41,693 nucleotides of DNA from Metaruminococcus_A sp003150405 (GTDB lineage: Bacteria; Bacillota; Clostridia; Oscillospirales; Ruminococcaceae): the NCBI GenBank assembly GCA_902489745.1, contig CABUBB010000017.1:1-41693 (forward strand), given 5' to 3'. Both the position numbers and the translations under genes were made by a program. Position 1 is the stretch's first letter; each line of letters opens with the position of its first letter. Below are positions 23,883 to 30,676 of this stretch, in pieces. Below the pieces are notes generated by a model. It did not search any database and was not told where the DNA came from. It saw nothing but the letters and a program-made list of their open reading frames with translations.

Positions 23883-23911
23883 AGTATAGGCAGGGGAGTG
23901 CAGTTTGTCAA
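23883..23911 (-). promoter_or_regulatory. Promoter of the MATE-lactonase operon
   Basis: On the minus strand a perfect TTGACA (23911-23906), a 17 bp spacer and TATACT (23888-23883). Confidence 0.85.
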
Positions 23912-24018
23912 GAATATTTGAAAAAGTAACAAATTGTTGTTGTGCTTACGCGCGAAATATGGAATAATAACAATCATAAACAACTGAATCCTGTGCATTC
24001 TATTACCGGGTGAAGTGA

Positions 24019-24408
24019 ATGCGAAAATATAAGGAGTATTCCATTGTTTATACCATCGGCTCCATCGGCTACGGCATTGTGGAGGTCTTATGGCGTGGTT
24101 TCACGCATTGGTCTATGCTGCTTACCGGTGGGTTCTGTATGTTGTGGCTTTATATTTTAAATTTTAAGCATTTTTCCATGTCGTTTTGGAAAAAATGCTT
24201 AGCTGGTACCGGAATCATTACGGCCGTCGAGTTTGCTGTCGGTTTATTGGTGAACCGCCTTCTGCATTTGGACGTCTGGGATTATTCCAAAAAACGGGGA
24301 AACATCTGCGGGCAAGTTTGCCTGCAGTACAGTTTTTTGTGGTTTTTGCTCTGCGTTCCGGTGCTATTTTTCTGTAAGTATTTAAAAAAGAAAATGTTTA
24401 AGCTATAA
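24019..24408 (+). CDS. Putative ABC-transporter type IV membrane protein (PF06541-like)
   Basis: A 129-residue membrane protein with about four helices. The segment DYSKKRGNICGQVCLQYSFLWFLLCVPV closely matches the C-terminal part of PF06541 proteins (CmpB/DUF1113), where 'YS...G.ICl..s..W' is conserved. Despite the family name, transport has not been shown. This is a short version: many members exceed 200 residues. The ATG at 24019 has only a weak GGGTGAAGTGA before it. The next gene has its own promoter at the end of this one. Confidence 0.7.
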   Translation: MRKYKEYSIVYTIGSIGYGIVEVLWRGFTHWSMLLTGGFCMLWLYILNFKHFSMSFWKKCLAGTGIITAVEFAVGLLVNRLLHLDVWDYSKKRGNICGQVCLQYSFLWFLLCVPVLFFCKYLKKKMFKL

Positions 24409-24413
24409 TAGAG

Positions 24414-24442
24414 TTGTATGGTTTTGGGTTTGGCGTTATAAT
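24414..24442 (+). promoter_or_regulatory. Promoter of the SGNH hydrolase gene
   Basis: TTGTAT (24414-24419), a 17 bp spacer and TATAAT (24437-24442). A second TATAAT at 24404-24409 has TTTAAA 17 bp before it, so two tandem promoters are possible. Confidence 0.65.
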
Positions 24443-24465
24443 ATGGAAAACACTTGGGAGGACCT

Positions 24466-25362
24466 ATGGCAAGACAGAAAAATTTATATTCCTATTCCAA
24501 AAAACGCAGAAGAAAGCGTTACCGGCTGCGCCCGGTTCCCATTCTTATTTTGGTGCTGCTTATTGCAGTAGTAACCGTAACAGTTGCGGTTGTTCTGCCC
24601 AACATTACCGCGCCGGCTGAGAGCACAGAAGGCTCCGCGCTGACTCCCAGCACCATTATGCAGGACTGGTCGGAAAAACAGGCACAGATTTCGCAGTCGC
24701 AGTCTCAGGCTGTTTCCGGCACGCCGGATTCCTCTATCCCCATTACGCCTGCCACGCATGATGCACCGGTACCGCTGGCTCCCGCGGTGGATATGTCCTA
24801 TTTTGATGATGCGCTCTTCATTGGGGATTCCCGCACCGAAGGGTTTATGATGTACAGCGGCGTTGACAACGCGACCTATTATGCCTATAAGGGCCTGTCG
24901 GTCCGGACGGCATTTACCAAAAATGTCATCCGGGCTAAGGACGGCAGCATGACCACCGTAGAAAATGCGCTTAAGCAGCAGTCCTTCGGTAAGGTCTACA
25001 TCATGCTCGGCATCAATGAGCTTGGCTGGCCGAATACCGACGTTTTCATTGAAGAATACAGCAAGCTCATTGACACGGTAAAGGCGACAAGCCCAAATGC
25101 AATTATCTACATCCAGCTTATTATGCCGGTGTCGGAGAAAAAAGCGGGCGATGCGGTTTATAACAACGACAATATCAATCGCTTTAATACGCTCATCAAA
25201 TCAATGGTAAAATCCAAAGAGGTTTATTATGTGGATCCGGGCGAAGCCGTTTCGGCGGATGGTTGGCTTGTCAGCGAGGCGACTACCGACGGAATCCACT
25301 TAAATAAAGATTACTGCATTAAGTGGCGCGATTATCTCATGAGCCACACCGTGCAGAAATAG
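24466..25362 (+). CDS. Membrane-anchored SGNH/GDSL hydrolase
   Basis: A 298-residue protein with a basic N-terminus, one membrane helix at about residues 24-44 (VPILILVLLIAVVTVTVAVVL), a Ser/Pro/Gln-rich linker to about residue 108, and an extracellular SGNH hydrolase domain. Block I is FIGDSRTEG with nucleophile S122, block III is MLGINELGW with the Asn, and block V is DGIHLN with Asp and His near 275-278. Such proteins deacylate or acylate cell-surface polysaccharides. The ATG at 24466 lies just after GGGAGGACCT. The DUF4358 lipoprotein gene follows 21 bases downstream, and the pair is probably one envelope unit. Confidence 0.9.
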   Translation: MARQKNLYSYSKKRRRKRYRLRPVPILILVLLIAVVTVTVAVVLPNITAPAESTEGSALTPSTIMQDWSEKQAQISQSQSQAVSGTPDSSIPITPATHDAPVPLAPAVDMSYFDDALFIGDSRTEGFMMYSGVDNATYYAYKGLSVRTAFTKNVIRAKDGSMTTVENALKQQSFGKVYIMLGINELGWPNTDVFIEEYSKLIDTVKATSPNAIIYIQLIMPVSEKKAGDAVYNNDNINRFNTLIKSMVKSKEVYYVDPGEAVSADGWLVSEATTDGIHLNKDYCIKWRDYLMSHTVQK

Positions 25363-25383
25363 TTTGTCAAAAGGAGAATGACG

Positions 25384-25851
25384 ATGAAAAAATTTGCAGC
25401 CGCGGCAGTTATGCTGCTCATGGTGTGTTTCTTTGCCGGATGCCAGGGCGGGGAACAGGCCAAGGACGTTGATGTGACCAAGCTGGCAGAGGACCTGAAA
25501 ACCCAGATCACCTATAAGGATGATTTAAGCAAAATTTCGGATGATATGTTTGCCACCGTCTATAAAATGGACATGGAGTCGATTAAAACGGCGGTTGCCT
25601 ATACCAGCTCCGGCGCTACCGCTGAGGAGATTGTTGTTGTAGAAGCAAACAGCGCGGACGGCGTGGCCGCAATCAAAGAAGCGCTGGAAGACCGTGTTGC
25701 CTACCAAAAAGCCGGCTATGAGGATTACGGCCCGGATGAAGTGCCAAAGCTTGATAGCGCAGTAATTAAGACGAGCGGCAGCTATGTAGCTATGTGCGTC
25801 TCGGATGACAATGCCAAAGCGGAAGAAATTATCAATTCCTATTTTGGGTAA
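25384..25851 (+). CDS. DUF4358 lipoprotein
   Basis: A 155-residue protein with a lipoprotein signal peptide (MKKFAAAAVMLLMVCFFAGC, lipobox FAGC, acylated Cys at 20) followed by a DUF4358 domain. The domain reads DVTKLAEDLKTQITYKDDLSKIS..., then a VYKMD...TSSGATAEEIVVVEA core and a C-terminal EDYGPDEVPKLDSAVIKTSGSYVAMCVSDD. The function is unknown; the genes often sit beside SGNH hydrolases or MBOAT acyltransferases in Clostridia, which fits an envelope-modification role here. The ATG at 25384 follows AAAGGAG by 7 bases; the ATG at 25378 is too close. Confidence 0.88.
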   Translation: MKKFAAAAVMLLMVCFFAGCQGGEQAKDVDVTKLAEDLKTQITYKDDLSKISDDMFATVYKMDMESIKTAVAYTSSGATAEEIVVVEANSADGVAAIKEALEDRVAYQKAGYEDYGPDEVPKLDSAVIKTSGSYVAMCVSDDNAKAEEIINSYFG

Positions 25852-25852
25852 A

Positions 25853-25885
25853 AACCAAGCCCGTCCTGTCAGGACGGGCTTGGTT
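25853..25885. terminator. Terminator hairpin after the DUF4358 gene
   Basis: A 16 bp perfect stem, AACCAAGCCCGTCCTG (25853-25868) with 25870-25885. Its T-run (TTTTTA) is on the minus strand, so it works best for the opposing gene, but the stem is strong enough to affect both. Confidence 0.8.
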
Positions 25886-25906
25886 CAAATATCCCATAAA
25901 AGCAAC

Positions 25907-25940
25907 GCCTCCCGACTTCTACAATACGGGAGGCATTTTC
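25907..25940 (+). terminator. Second hairpin between the convergent genes
   Basis: GCCTCCCG (25907-25914) pairs with CGGGAGGC (25927-25934), followed by ATTTTCTT on the plus strand. It is a likely terminator for the DUF4358 operon. Confidence 0.7.
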
Positions 25941-26333
25941 TTATGTCTTTTTAATAAATTGAGTGCGGCATTTGGGACAGGTAATTTTAATCCGCCCGCG
26001 GCCCTTGGGTACACGAAGTCTCTGTTTGCAGTTTGGGCATTTGTAGTAGCGGTGAGTCTTACGGTCCTGGAAACGCCGCTTTAAATTGAGAAACCAGTTT
26101 TTTACAGGGTACCAGTACCGCAGGAACACCTGGTTTTCCCGGTAGCGTTTCACGGTATTCCGTGAAAAGGTGCGGAACAGTATAACCGCAAACAGCAACA
26201 AGCCAATCCAGGAGAAAAACCAGCAGTAGGGAATAAAACTCAGGAAAAACAAAAGAAAGTAAAGGACAAATAAAGCAATCGAAAGCTGGTCGGTGCCATA
26301 GCGGCCCGCCAGCATCCTTTGCAGCCAGTTCAT
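25941..26333 (-). CDS. Membrane protein with C-terminal zinc ribbon
   Basis: A 130-residue protein with two closely spaced membrane helices at about residues 18-55 (IALFVLYFLLFFLSFIPYCWFFSWIGLLLFAVILFR) and a cytoplasmic zinc-ribbon at the C-terminus: CPNCKQRLRVPKGRGRIKITCPKC, two CxxC pairs about 17 residues apart. Similar short proteins are common in Clostridia, but the role is unknown; a zinc ribbon of this sort often binds nucleic acid or protein. The ATG at 26333 follows GGAGGCTCCTTGC; the in-frame ATG at 26348 lacks a site. It is convergent with the DUF4358 operon. Confidence 0.75.
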   Translation of the reverse strand: MNWLQRMLAGRYGTDQLSIALFVLYFLLFFLSFIPYCWFFSWIGLLLFAVILFRTFSRNTVKRYRENQVFLRYWYPVKNWFLNLKRRFQDRKTHRYYKCPNCKQRLRVPKGRGRIKITCPKCRTQFIKKT

Positions 26334-26435
26334 GCAAGGAGCCTCCATTCAAATTACAATCGACCAATTTAGTATAACGCAGTTTATAGATGCGGTTGTA
26401 ATCCGTTCGTTGCCTTTGTATGGATAATTTGTAAA

Positions 26436-27131
26436 TTACACGACAGCACGGCTCAAATCTTCACTGCGCCGTTTTGTAACAGCCTTATGGATGAAGTAAA
26501 TATAAGGCAGCCCAAGGTTGGTTTCCAGCAGGGAATTAACAATTAGCGGGGCAATTCCCTGCGCTCTAATGCCGGATATGAGCAAAACGAATTCCCACGC
26601 AAACTGAACAAGCACGCCAATGGCAAGAATCCAGCCGAGCGGGGCGCGCTGTTCTTTTGGCACGCGCATGTTGTAAACACAGAGAATGGCGTAACCCACA
26701 AAGAGGATGGCCGCCATAATGCCGTGATAGCTTTCTGTCCCGCGGGAGATTGAAATTTCCCCAAACCCGCCTCCAAAATTTTGACTAAGCAAGGCGGAGG
26801 CGAACCATCCGCTGACAATGATGACCGACCATTCAAAAATATGCTTGTCCCGATCCAGCCAAAGCCAAATCCAGACAAAATTGGTAAAACCGTAACTTAT
26901 GCTCAGCCAGAGTAGAAACCAGAATGGATTTGCGCCTGTTACCACACGGGTGTGCAGCAGCATGTAAAATCCGCCGTAATCAACTGCAAAGTAAAGGATA
27001 CCGCCAAACAGACCAAACAAAAGCGCAGCATACTTTTTACGTATCAGCAGCAGGATGAACAGAAAACACAGAAAAGCAATATCCAGCCAAATATACAGGC
27101 CGTTGAGCATGCGGGATGGAATAACTTCCAT
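26436..27131 (-). CDS. Seven-helix membrane protein, unknown
   Basis: A 231-residue integral membrane protein with about seven hydrophobic segments (for example IWLDIAFLCFLFILLLI, NPFWFLLWLSISYGFTNFVWIW and PLIVNSLLETNLGLPYIYFI). Polar residues within the helices (DYGGFY, SYGFTN, QNFGGGFGE, WEF) could line a pocket or channel. I do not recognise the family. The ATG at 27131 follows AGGAGAGG. It has no obvious operon partner. Confidence 0.7.
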   Translation of the reverse strand: MEVIPSRMLNGLYIWLDIAFLCFLFILLLIRKKYAALLFGLFGGILYFAVDYGGFYMLLHTRVVTGANPFWFLLWLSISYGFTNFVWIWLWLDRDKHIFEWSVIIVSGWFASALLSQNFGGGFGEISISRGTESYHGIMAAILFVGYAILCVYNMRVPKEQRAPLGWILAIGVLVQFAWEFVLLISGIRAQGIAPLIVNSLLETNLGLPYIYFIHKAVTKRRSEDLSRAVV

Positions 27132-27214
27132 AAAAATCCTCTCCTATTCCGTTTTAATTATAAGTCTGTGCCCATTATAACAGCATTGGCCGAAAACCGC
27201 CAGAATCGGAAAAG

Positions 27215-27238
27215 AAAAAAGGCCCGGTTGCCCGGACC
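27215..27238 (-). terminator. Intrinsic terminator of the 57-residue gene
   Basis: On the minus strand GGTCCGG-GCAA-CCGGGCC is followed by TTTTTTCTTTT, beginning a few bases after the stop at 27245. Confidence 0.88.
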
Positions 27239-27244
27239 CTTGGT

Positions 27245-27418
27245 TTATCCTTCCTGTTCCAAAAACTGCTGCGCCATATTTTTGAGGCTCGTTTCGCTGT
27301 CAATGGTATCTGCCTGTTGGCAGATTTGATCCCGGATGCGATCCGGCAGGGAGTCATAAAACTCTTTGGCGCTTGTTTTGTGTTCAATCAGGTTATAAAG
27401 TCCAGGGTATTCCTGCAT
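27245..27418 (-). CDS. Small soluble protein, unknown (57 residues)
   Basis: A small acidic, probably helical protein: MQEYPGLYNLIEHKTSAKEF then DSLPDRIRDQICQQADTIDS and a C-terminal NMAQQFLEQEG. The ATG at 27418 follows GGAGGTGA at a spacing of about 8, an excellent site, and a terminator closes the gene. Together these support a real gene. No family was recognised. It lies 92 bases after the small GNAT gene on the same strand and may be co-transcribed. Confidence 0.65.
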   Translation of the reverse strand: MQEYPGLYNLIEHKTSAKEFYDSLPDRIRDQICQQADTIDSETSLKNMAQQFLEQEG

Positions 27419-27510
27419 TTGACTCTCACCTCCGGGTATAGCATCTGAAAAATTTGGAAGATTATGCAGGAACCATGCGCATTTTCCAAAAAAGACCAAG
27501 TATCCAAGAC

Positions 27511-27783
27511 TTATTTTAGCAGGTCTGCCTGCTCCGGATGCTTTTCAAACCATTTGGCAGCATAGGAACAGCTGCACACTGCTTTTTGTCCGGAGGAGCG
27601 CAGGACTTGTACCGCAAGCTCCATCAATTTTCCCGCAACCCCTTGTCCGCGCAGCGAGTCGTCCACGAAGGTGTGGTTGATATCGACAACGCCAGCTTCC
27701 ACTTCGGGAAAGGTGATTTCGGCAATGGTTTTTCCTTGTTCGTTGGTGCTGAAAATGCGGTTGGACTCGGTTTTAAATTCCAT
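27511..27783 (-). CDS. Small GNAT-family N-acetyltransferase (YjdJ/Gtn14-like)
   Basis: A 90-residue minimal GNAT of the Acetyltransf_CG type (PF14542). The acetyl-CoA loop is VDDSLRGQGVAGKLM (R/QxxGxG/A) at about residues 40-54, and the conserved Cys lies in VCSCSYAAKWFEKHPE near the C-terminus. Human and yeast relatives are single-domain acetyltransferases of unclear substrate. The ATG at 27783 follows GAAAGGACG. It is divergent from yqeY, and the two promoters abut. Confidence 0.9.
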   Translation of the reverse strand: MEFKTESNRIFSTNEQGKTIAEITFPEVEAGVVDINHTFVDDSLRGQGVAGKLMELAVQVLRSSGQKAVCSCSYAAKWFEKHPEQADLLK

Positions 27784-27814
27784 AATAAACGTCCTTTCGT
27801 GGTTGATTAAGTTT

Positions 27815-27844
27815 AGTATAGCACAGTTTATCGCGTTGTATCAA
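27815..27844 (-). promoter_or_regulatory. Promoter of the small GNAT gene
   Basis: On the minus strand TTGATA (27844-27839), an 18 bp spacer and TATACT (27820-27815). Its -35 box is directly adjacent to that of yqeY. Confidence 0.75.
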
Positions 27845-27873
27845 TTGAAATCAAAGAAAACATAGGGTATAAT
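27845..27873 (+). promoter_or_regulatory. Promoter of yqeY
   Basis: TTGAAA (27845-27850), a 17 bp spacer and TATAAT (27868-27873). Confidence 0.8.
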
Positions 27874-27932
27874 AATATCAGCACAGCAGGGGGAGACCCT
27901 GGTTAAAACCAATTCAAATGAGGTGCATTTTT

Positions 27933-28382
27933 ATGGGCATGGTCGAAGATGTCAGAGGCCAGATGATGGCTGCAATGAAAGCGCGGGATACAAAGCGCAA
28001 GGATGTGCTTTCCAACCTTTTAGCGGCGCTGAAAAACGGTGTTATTCAGAAACGTGCGGATTTAACTCCAGAAGAAGAAACCGCCATTGTTGCGCGGGAA
28101 CTTAAACAGACCAAGGAAACGCTGGAAAGTGCGCCGGCTGATCGGCAGGATATTGCCGAGGAATGCCGTTATAAAATCGGTGTTCTTTCGGAGTTTATGC
28201 CGGAGCAAATGGATGAAGCGCAGATCCGCGGCACCATTGAAGCGGTGTTGGCAAAGCTGGGGCTGGAACAGCCGACAGCGAAACAGAAAGGGATTATTAT
28301 GCGTGAACTGATGCCGCAGGTGAAAGGTAAGGCGGACGGCAAGCAGGTTAACGAAATTCTTGCCACTTATTTCATGGCTTAA
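27933..28382 (+). CDS. yqeY: GatB/YqeY domain protein
   Basis: A 149-residue YqeY protein, a stand-alone version of the C-terminal GatB tail domain that binds tRNA in amidotransferases. Typical features are the helical start (MVEDVRGQMMAAMKARDTKRKDVLSNLLAALKN), the AEECRYKIGVLSEFMPEQM segment and the end MRELMPQVKGKADGKQVNEIL. The function is not established, though it may act with tRNA or translation. The ATG at 27933 is seven bases after GAGGTG; ATGs at 27918 and 27939 are alternatives. It has its own promoter. Confidence 0.93.
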   Translation: MGMVEDVRGQMMAAMKARDTKRKDVLSNLLAALKNGVIQKRADLTPEEETAIVARELKQTKETLESAPADRQDIAEECRYKIGVLSEFMPEQMDEAQIRGTIEAVLAKLGLEQPTAKQKGIIMRELMPQVKGKADGKQVNEILATYFMA

Positions 28383-28418
28383 GTTTTCTTAGAACAGGTA
28401 ATAATCAATCTTTCAAAT

Positions 28419-28463
28419 ACCAATCAAAGAGCAGGGGGCAACGCCCCCTGCTCTTTGATTGGT
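28419..28463. repeat. 21 bp perfect inverted repeat between convergent genes
   Basis: The left arm 28419-28439 (ACCAATCAAAGAGCAGG then GGGC) pairs without a mismatch with 28443-28463 around a 3-base loop. There is no T-run on either strand, unlike the other terminators in this window. It separates yqeY from the opposing alpha/beta hydrolase gene and could still stop or process both transcripts. Confidence 0.85.
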
Positions 28464-28517
28464 AAAACAACAGTTTCTGTCAGAATGTTTAGTATGGACT
28501 AAAGCAACTAAATCAAT

Positions 28518-29336
28518 TCATTGCTGTAAGGCTGACTGCTTTACAGTGCTTGCGGCGGTGACTGTTTCAAAAAAGGTGCTGGAAATTTCATTGAATTCCC
28601 GCCATTTCTGCAAGCTGCATACGTGGCCGCACTGCCGGATAAACCGCAGTTTGATCCGATTTTGAAAATTCCGCAGGGAGCCGATGGCGTCCCGCAGAAA
28701 AACATGGTCCTCACTGCCCATAATCACTAGACTTTCAATTCCTTTAAAACAGGACATATTATCATGCAGTCGGTAAATTTCACCTGTCAAAACGCTGTAC
28801 CACTTAATAAATTCCGCGCGCCCTAAATTTCTGCACTCCTGTACCAGAAATTTGCGCGAAATTTTGTGGGTGCGGTTGGGCATTAAAATCATGGCAAGCA
28901 TCCGCACCATCGCCATATAGGGCAGCAGGTGCTTGAGCAGGTTCCCGACGCGGAACGTTAGTTCCGAGAATCGGTTCATCCCAAAAACCGCGCCGCACAG
29001 GATAACCGAATTGACAACTTCCGGATGTGCTTCCGCAATAGCGGACATTATTAGAGTGGCCATTGAGACGCAGATGAAATTCGCCTTTGCAATGCCTTCG
29101 CTTTGTAGAAGTGCCACTACGGCTTCGGCAATGTCCTGCAAACCGACATGTTCCGTCTCCGACAGGCGGTTGGGAGCTTCCCCGTGGCCTGGCAGTTCCA
29201 CAATCATCAGGTTATAGCGGCTTTTAAACGCTTCTACTTGTTTGCTCCACATTTTTTTGCTGCCACCAAATCCGTGAATTAAAACAATCCACGGGGCATT
29301 TTCACTGCAGTGTATCTGGGTGTTTGAAATTTCCAT
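28518..29336 (-). CDS. Alpha/beta hydrolase
   Basis: A 272-residue alpha/beta hydrolase. The oxyanion segment is HGFGGS at residues 21-26. The nucleophile elbow is CVSMA with S91, where the usual small glycines (GxSxG) are Cys and Ala. The acid is in GSEDHVF and the His in CGHVCSLQ. The lid between residues 115 and 200 is long and hydrophobic (HLLPYMAMVRMLAMILM), suggesting a lipophilic ester or peptide-like substrate. The ATG at 29336 follows GAGGCTTAGA; an in-frame extension to 29543 has no site and is atypical. On the minus strand GCTATAATAAA supplies a -10 box before it. Confidence 0.87.
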   Translation of the reverse strand: MEISNTQIHCSENAPWIVLIHGFGGSKKMWSKQVEAFKSRYNLMIVELPGHGEAPNRLSETEHVGLQDIAEAVVALLQSEGIAKANFICVSMATLIMSAIAEAHPEVVNSVILCGAVFGMNRFSELTFRVGNLLKHLLPYMAMVRMLAMILMPNRTHKISRKFLVQECRNLGRAEFIKWYSVLTGEIYRLHDNMSCFKGIESLVIMGSEDHVFLRDAIGSLRNFQNRIKLRFIRQCGHVCSLQKWREFNEISSTFFETVTAASTVKQSALQQ

Positions 29337-29463
29337 TCTAAGCCTCAAATCCGGTCGCTGTTCCAATACGAATGGATTTATTATAGCACAATGGTAGTAT
29401 AAGATATGGCTAAACCATGAATACACTGTGTTTCTTATAAAGACAGTTGTATGCCGGAAAGAT

Positions 29464-29500
29464 AAAAAGACCGCGGATTGTCCTAAAATCCACGGCCTTT
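29464..29500 (-). terminator. Terminator of the siroheme/Fe-S gene
   Basis: GACCGCGGATT (29469-29479) pairs with AATCCACGGCC (29487-29497), with two wobble or mismatch positions. On the minus strand it is followed by TTTTT. Confidence 0.8.
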
Positions 29501-29514
29501 TCTTGTGGGGAAAT

Positions 29515-30459
29515 CTATGGGCGTTTCTGAATCTCCGCCGCAAGAATTTCTTCCTTTTGCGTCAGCAAAATATCGCTGAACAATTCCTTTTCCATTTCGT
29601 CCGCACCAATACGATCAATAGCAGCACCAAGGCGCTCTTTTTCGTAGGCATATTTTTTAAACCAAAGCATGGTCTTTTCCAACAGGGGAAACAGTTCTTT
29701 ATAGGTAACGCGGTGTGAAAGCGGCGTACCCATCCGGGTATGTTTGCCCCAAGTGCCTCCGACAAAAATCTGGTATTCCTCATCATTGTGTTTTTCCACT
29801 GCGCCAAACGGGCATTTGCCGTTGCAGACACCGCAGGTATTGCAGATTTTCGGATCAATGACAATTTTACGGTTTTCATCCAATACGGCCGCTTTCATAG
29901 GGCAATTTTTTTCCACGTTGCAGATTTTGCAGCTCCGACACTTGCTGTTGTCCAACCGCAGAACGCGGTGGGCTTCTATGCCAAAGTCGTTTAAACTTGG
30001 TTTCATGCAGCTGTTGGGGCAGCCGCCAACCGCGATTTTAAATTTATGCGGAAGTTTGACGTTGCTCCACCCAAGATAGTAACGGTTGTGAATTTCTTTT
30101 GCGATGGCCTGTGTATCACAGTTACCATAGACACAGGTCGTCCCTTTGCAGGCAGTAACCGGACGGATTTTTGCACCGGTTCCGCCAAAAGCAAGCCCGC
30201 TTTGTGCCATAAACGCACAGGCATCGTCGATATTTTCATAAGGGATGCCAACAATTTCGGCAGCCAGTCGACTGGTAAAGGCCACCTTGCCGTTGCCGTA
30301 TTTTTGTGCGCACTTTGCAATCAGGTCCAGTTGTTCTGCGGTGAAAATACCGCCGACCGGCACGACCCGCCCCGAGAATAAATCGGTTCCGCGGTTGAGC
30401 AAAAAACCCATTCCTTTGACCCGCTGAATATCCGCGGGTTTTATGCTTGTTTTAACCAT
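29515..30459 (-). CDS. Sulfite/nitrite reductase-like protein with two 4Fe-4S motifs
   Basis: A 314-residue single-chain protein of the DsrA/AsrC-like group. Residues about 5-70 form the ferredoxin-like half-domain (GRVVPVGGIFTAEQLDLIAKCAQKYGNGKVAFTSRLAAEI). The siroheme-4Fe-4S cysteines appear as CKGTTC and later GGCPNSCMKP. A ferredoxin insert carries CRSCKICNVEKNCP and CNTCGVCNGKCP. The C-terminal part resumes the reductase fold (YQIFVGGTWGKHTRMG) and ends in a helical tail. Proteins like this are often called anaerobic sulfite reductase-like or nitrite/sulfite reductase 4Fe-4S proteins, but here no asrA, asrB or dsrB partner is present, so the substrate is open. The ATG at 30459 follows GAGGAG. 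Confidence 0.88.
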   Translation of the reverse strand: MVKTSIKPADIQRVKGMGFLLNRGTDLFSGRVVPVGGIFTAEQLDLIAKCAQKYGNGKVAFTSRLAAEIVGIPYENIDDACAFMAQSGLAFGGTGAKIRPVTACKGTTCVYGNCDTQAIAKEIHNRYYLGWSNVKLPHKFKIAVGGCPNSCMKPSLNDFGIEAHRVLRLDNSKCRSCKICNVEKNCPMKAAVLDENRKIVIDPKICNTCGVCNGKCPFGAVEKHNDEEYQIFVGGTWGKHTRMGTPLSHRVTYKELFPLLEKTMLWFKKYAYEKERLGAAIDRIGADEMEKELFSDILLTQKEEILAAEIQKRP

Positions 30460-30554
30460 AGAAATCTCCTCGTCCGTCGCAGGTAAATGTCTGCATAACA
30501 ATCATATTTTGCGGCCGCAGTTCTCCTTACCGCAGGCCTGTCTGGATCTTTATT

Positions 30555-30583
30555 AGAATACCATAACCTGAATTTTTCGTCAA
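30555..30583 (-). promoter_or_regulatory. Promoter of the siroheme/Fe-S gene
   Basis: On the minus strand TTGACG (30583-30578), a 17 bp spacer and TATTCT (30560-30555). Confidence 0.7.
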
Positions 30584-30607
30584 ATACGAAAACACAGACA
30601 ACCTATT

Positions 30608-30647
30608 TTTTACAACAGGTTGTCAAATATACGGTTTTGTTGTAAAA
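30608..30647. promoter_or_regulatory. Candidate operator over the MATE promoter
   Basis: TTTTACAAC (30608-30616) and GTTGTAAAA (30639-30647) form a 9 bp perfect inverted repeat that brackets the -35 and covers the -10 of the MATE promoter. An inner copy ACAAC-AG-GTTGT (30612-30623) overlaps the -35. This arrangement suits a repressor dimer or tetramer. Confidence 0.45.
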
Positions 30648-30648
30648 T
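30620..30648 (+). promoter_or_regulatory. Promoter of the second MATE gene
   Basis: TTGTCA (30620-30625), a 17 bp spacer and TAAAAT (30643-30648). Confidence 0.75.
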
Positions 30649-30676
30649 AGCAGGGTATAAGTAAAGGAGTGAATCC

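Noticed and set aside
27245..27783. Toxin-antitoxin pair (small GNAT plus small protein)
   Set aside because: The GNAT is of the Acetyltransf_CG type, not TacT-like; the 57-residue protein shows no DNA-binding motif and lies downstream with a gap.
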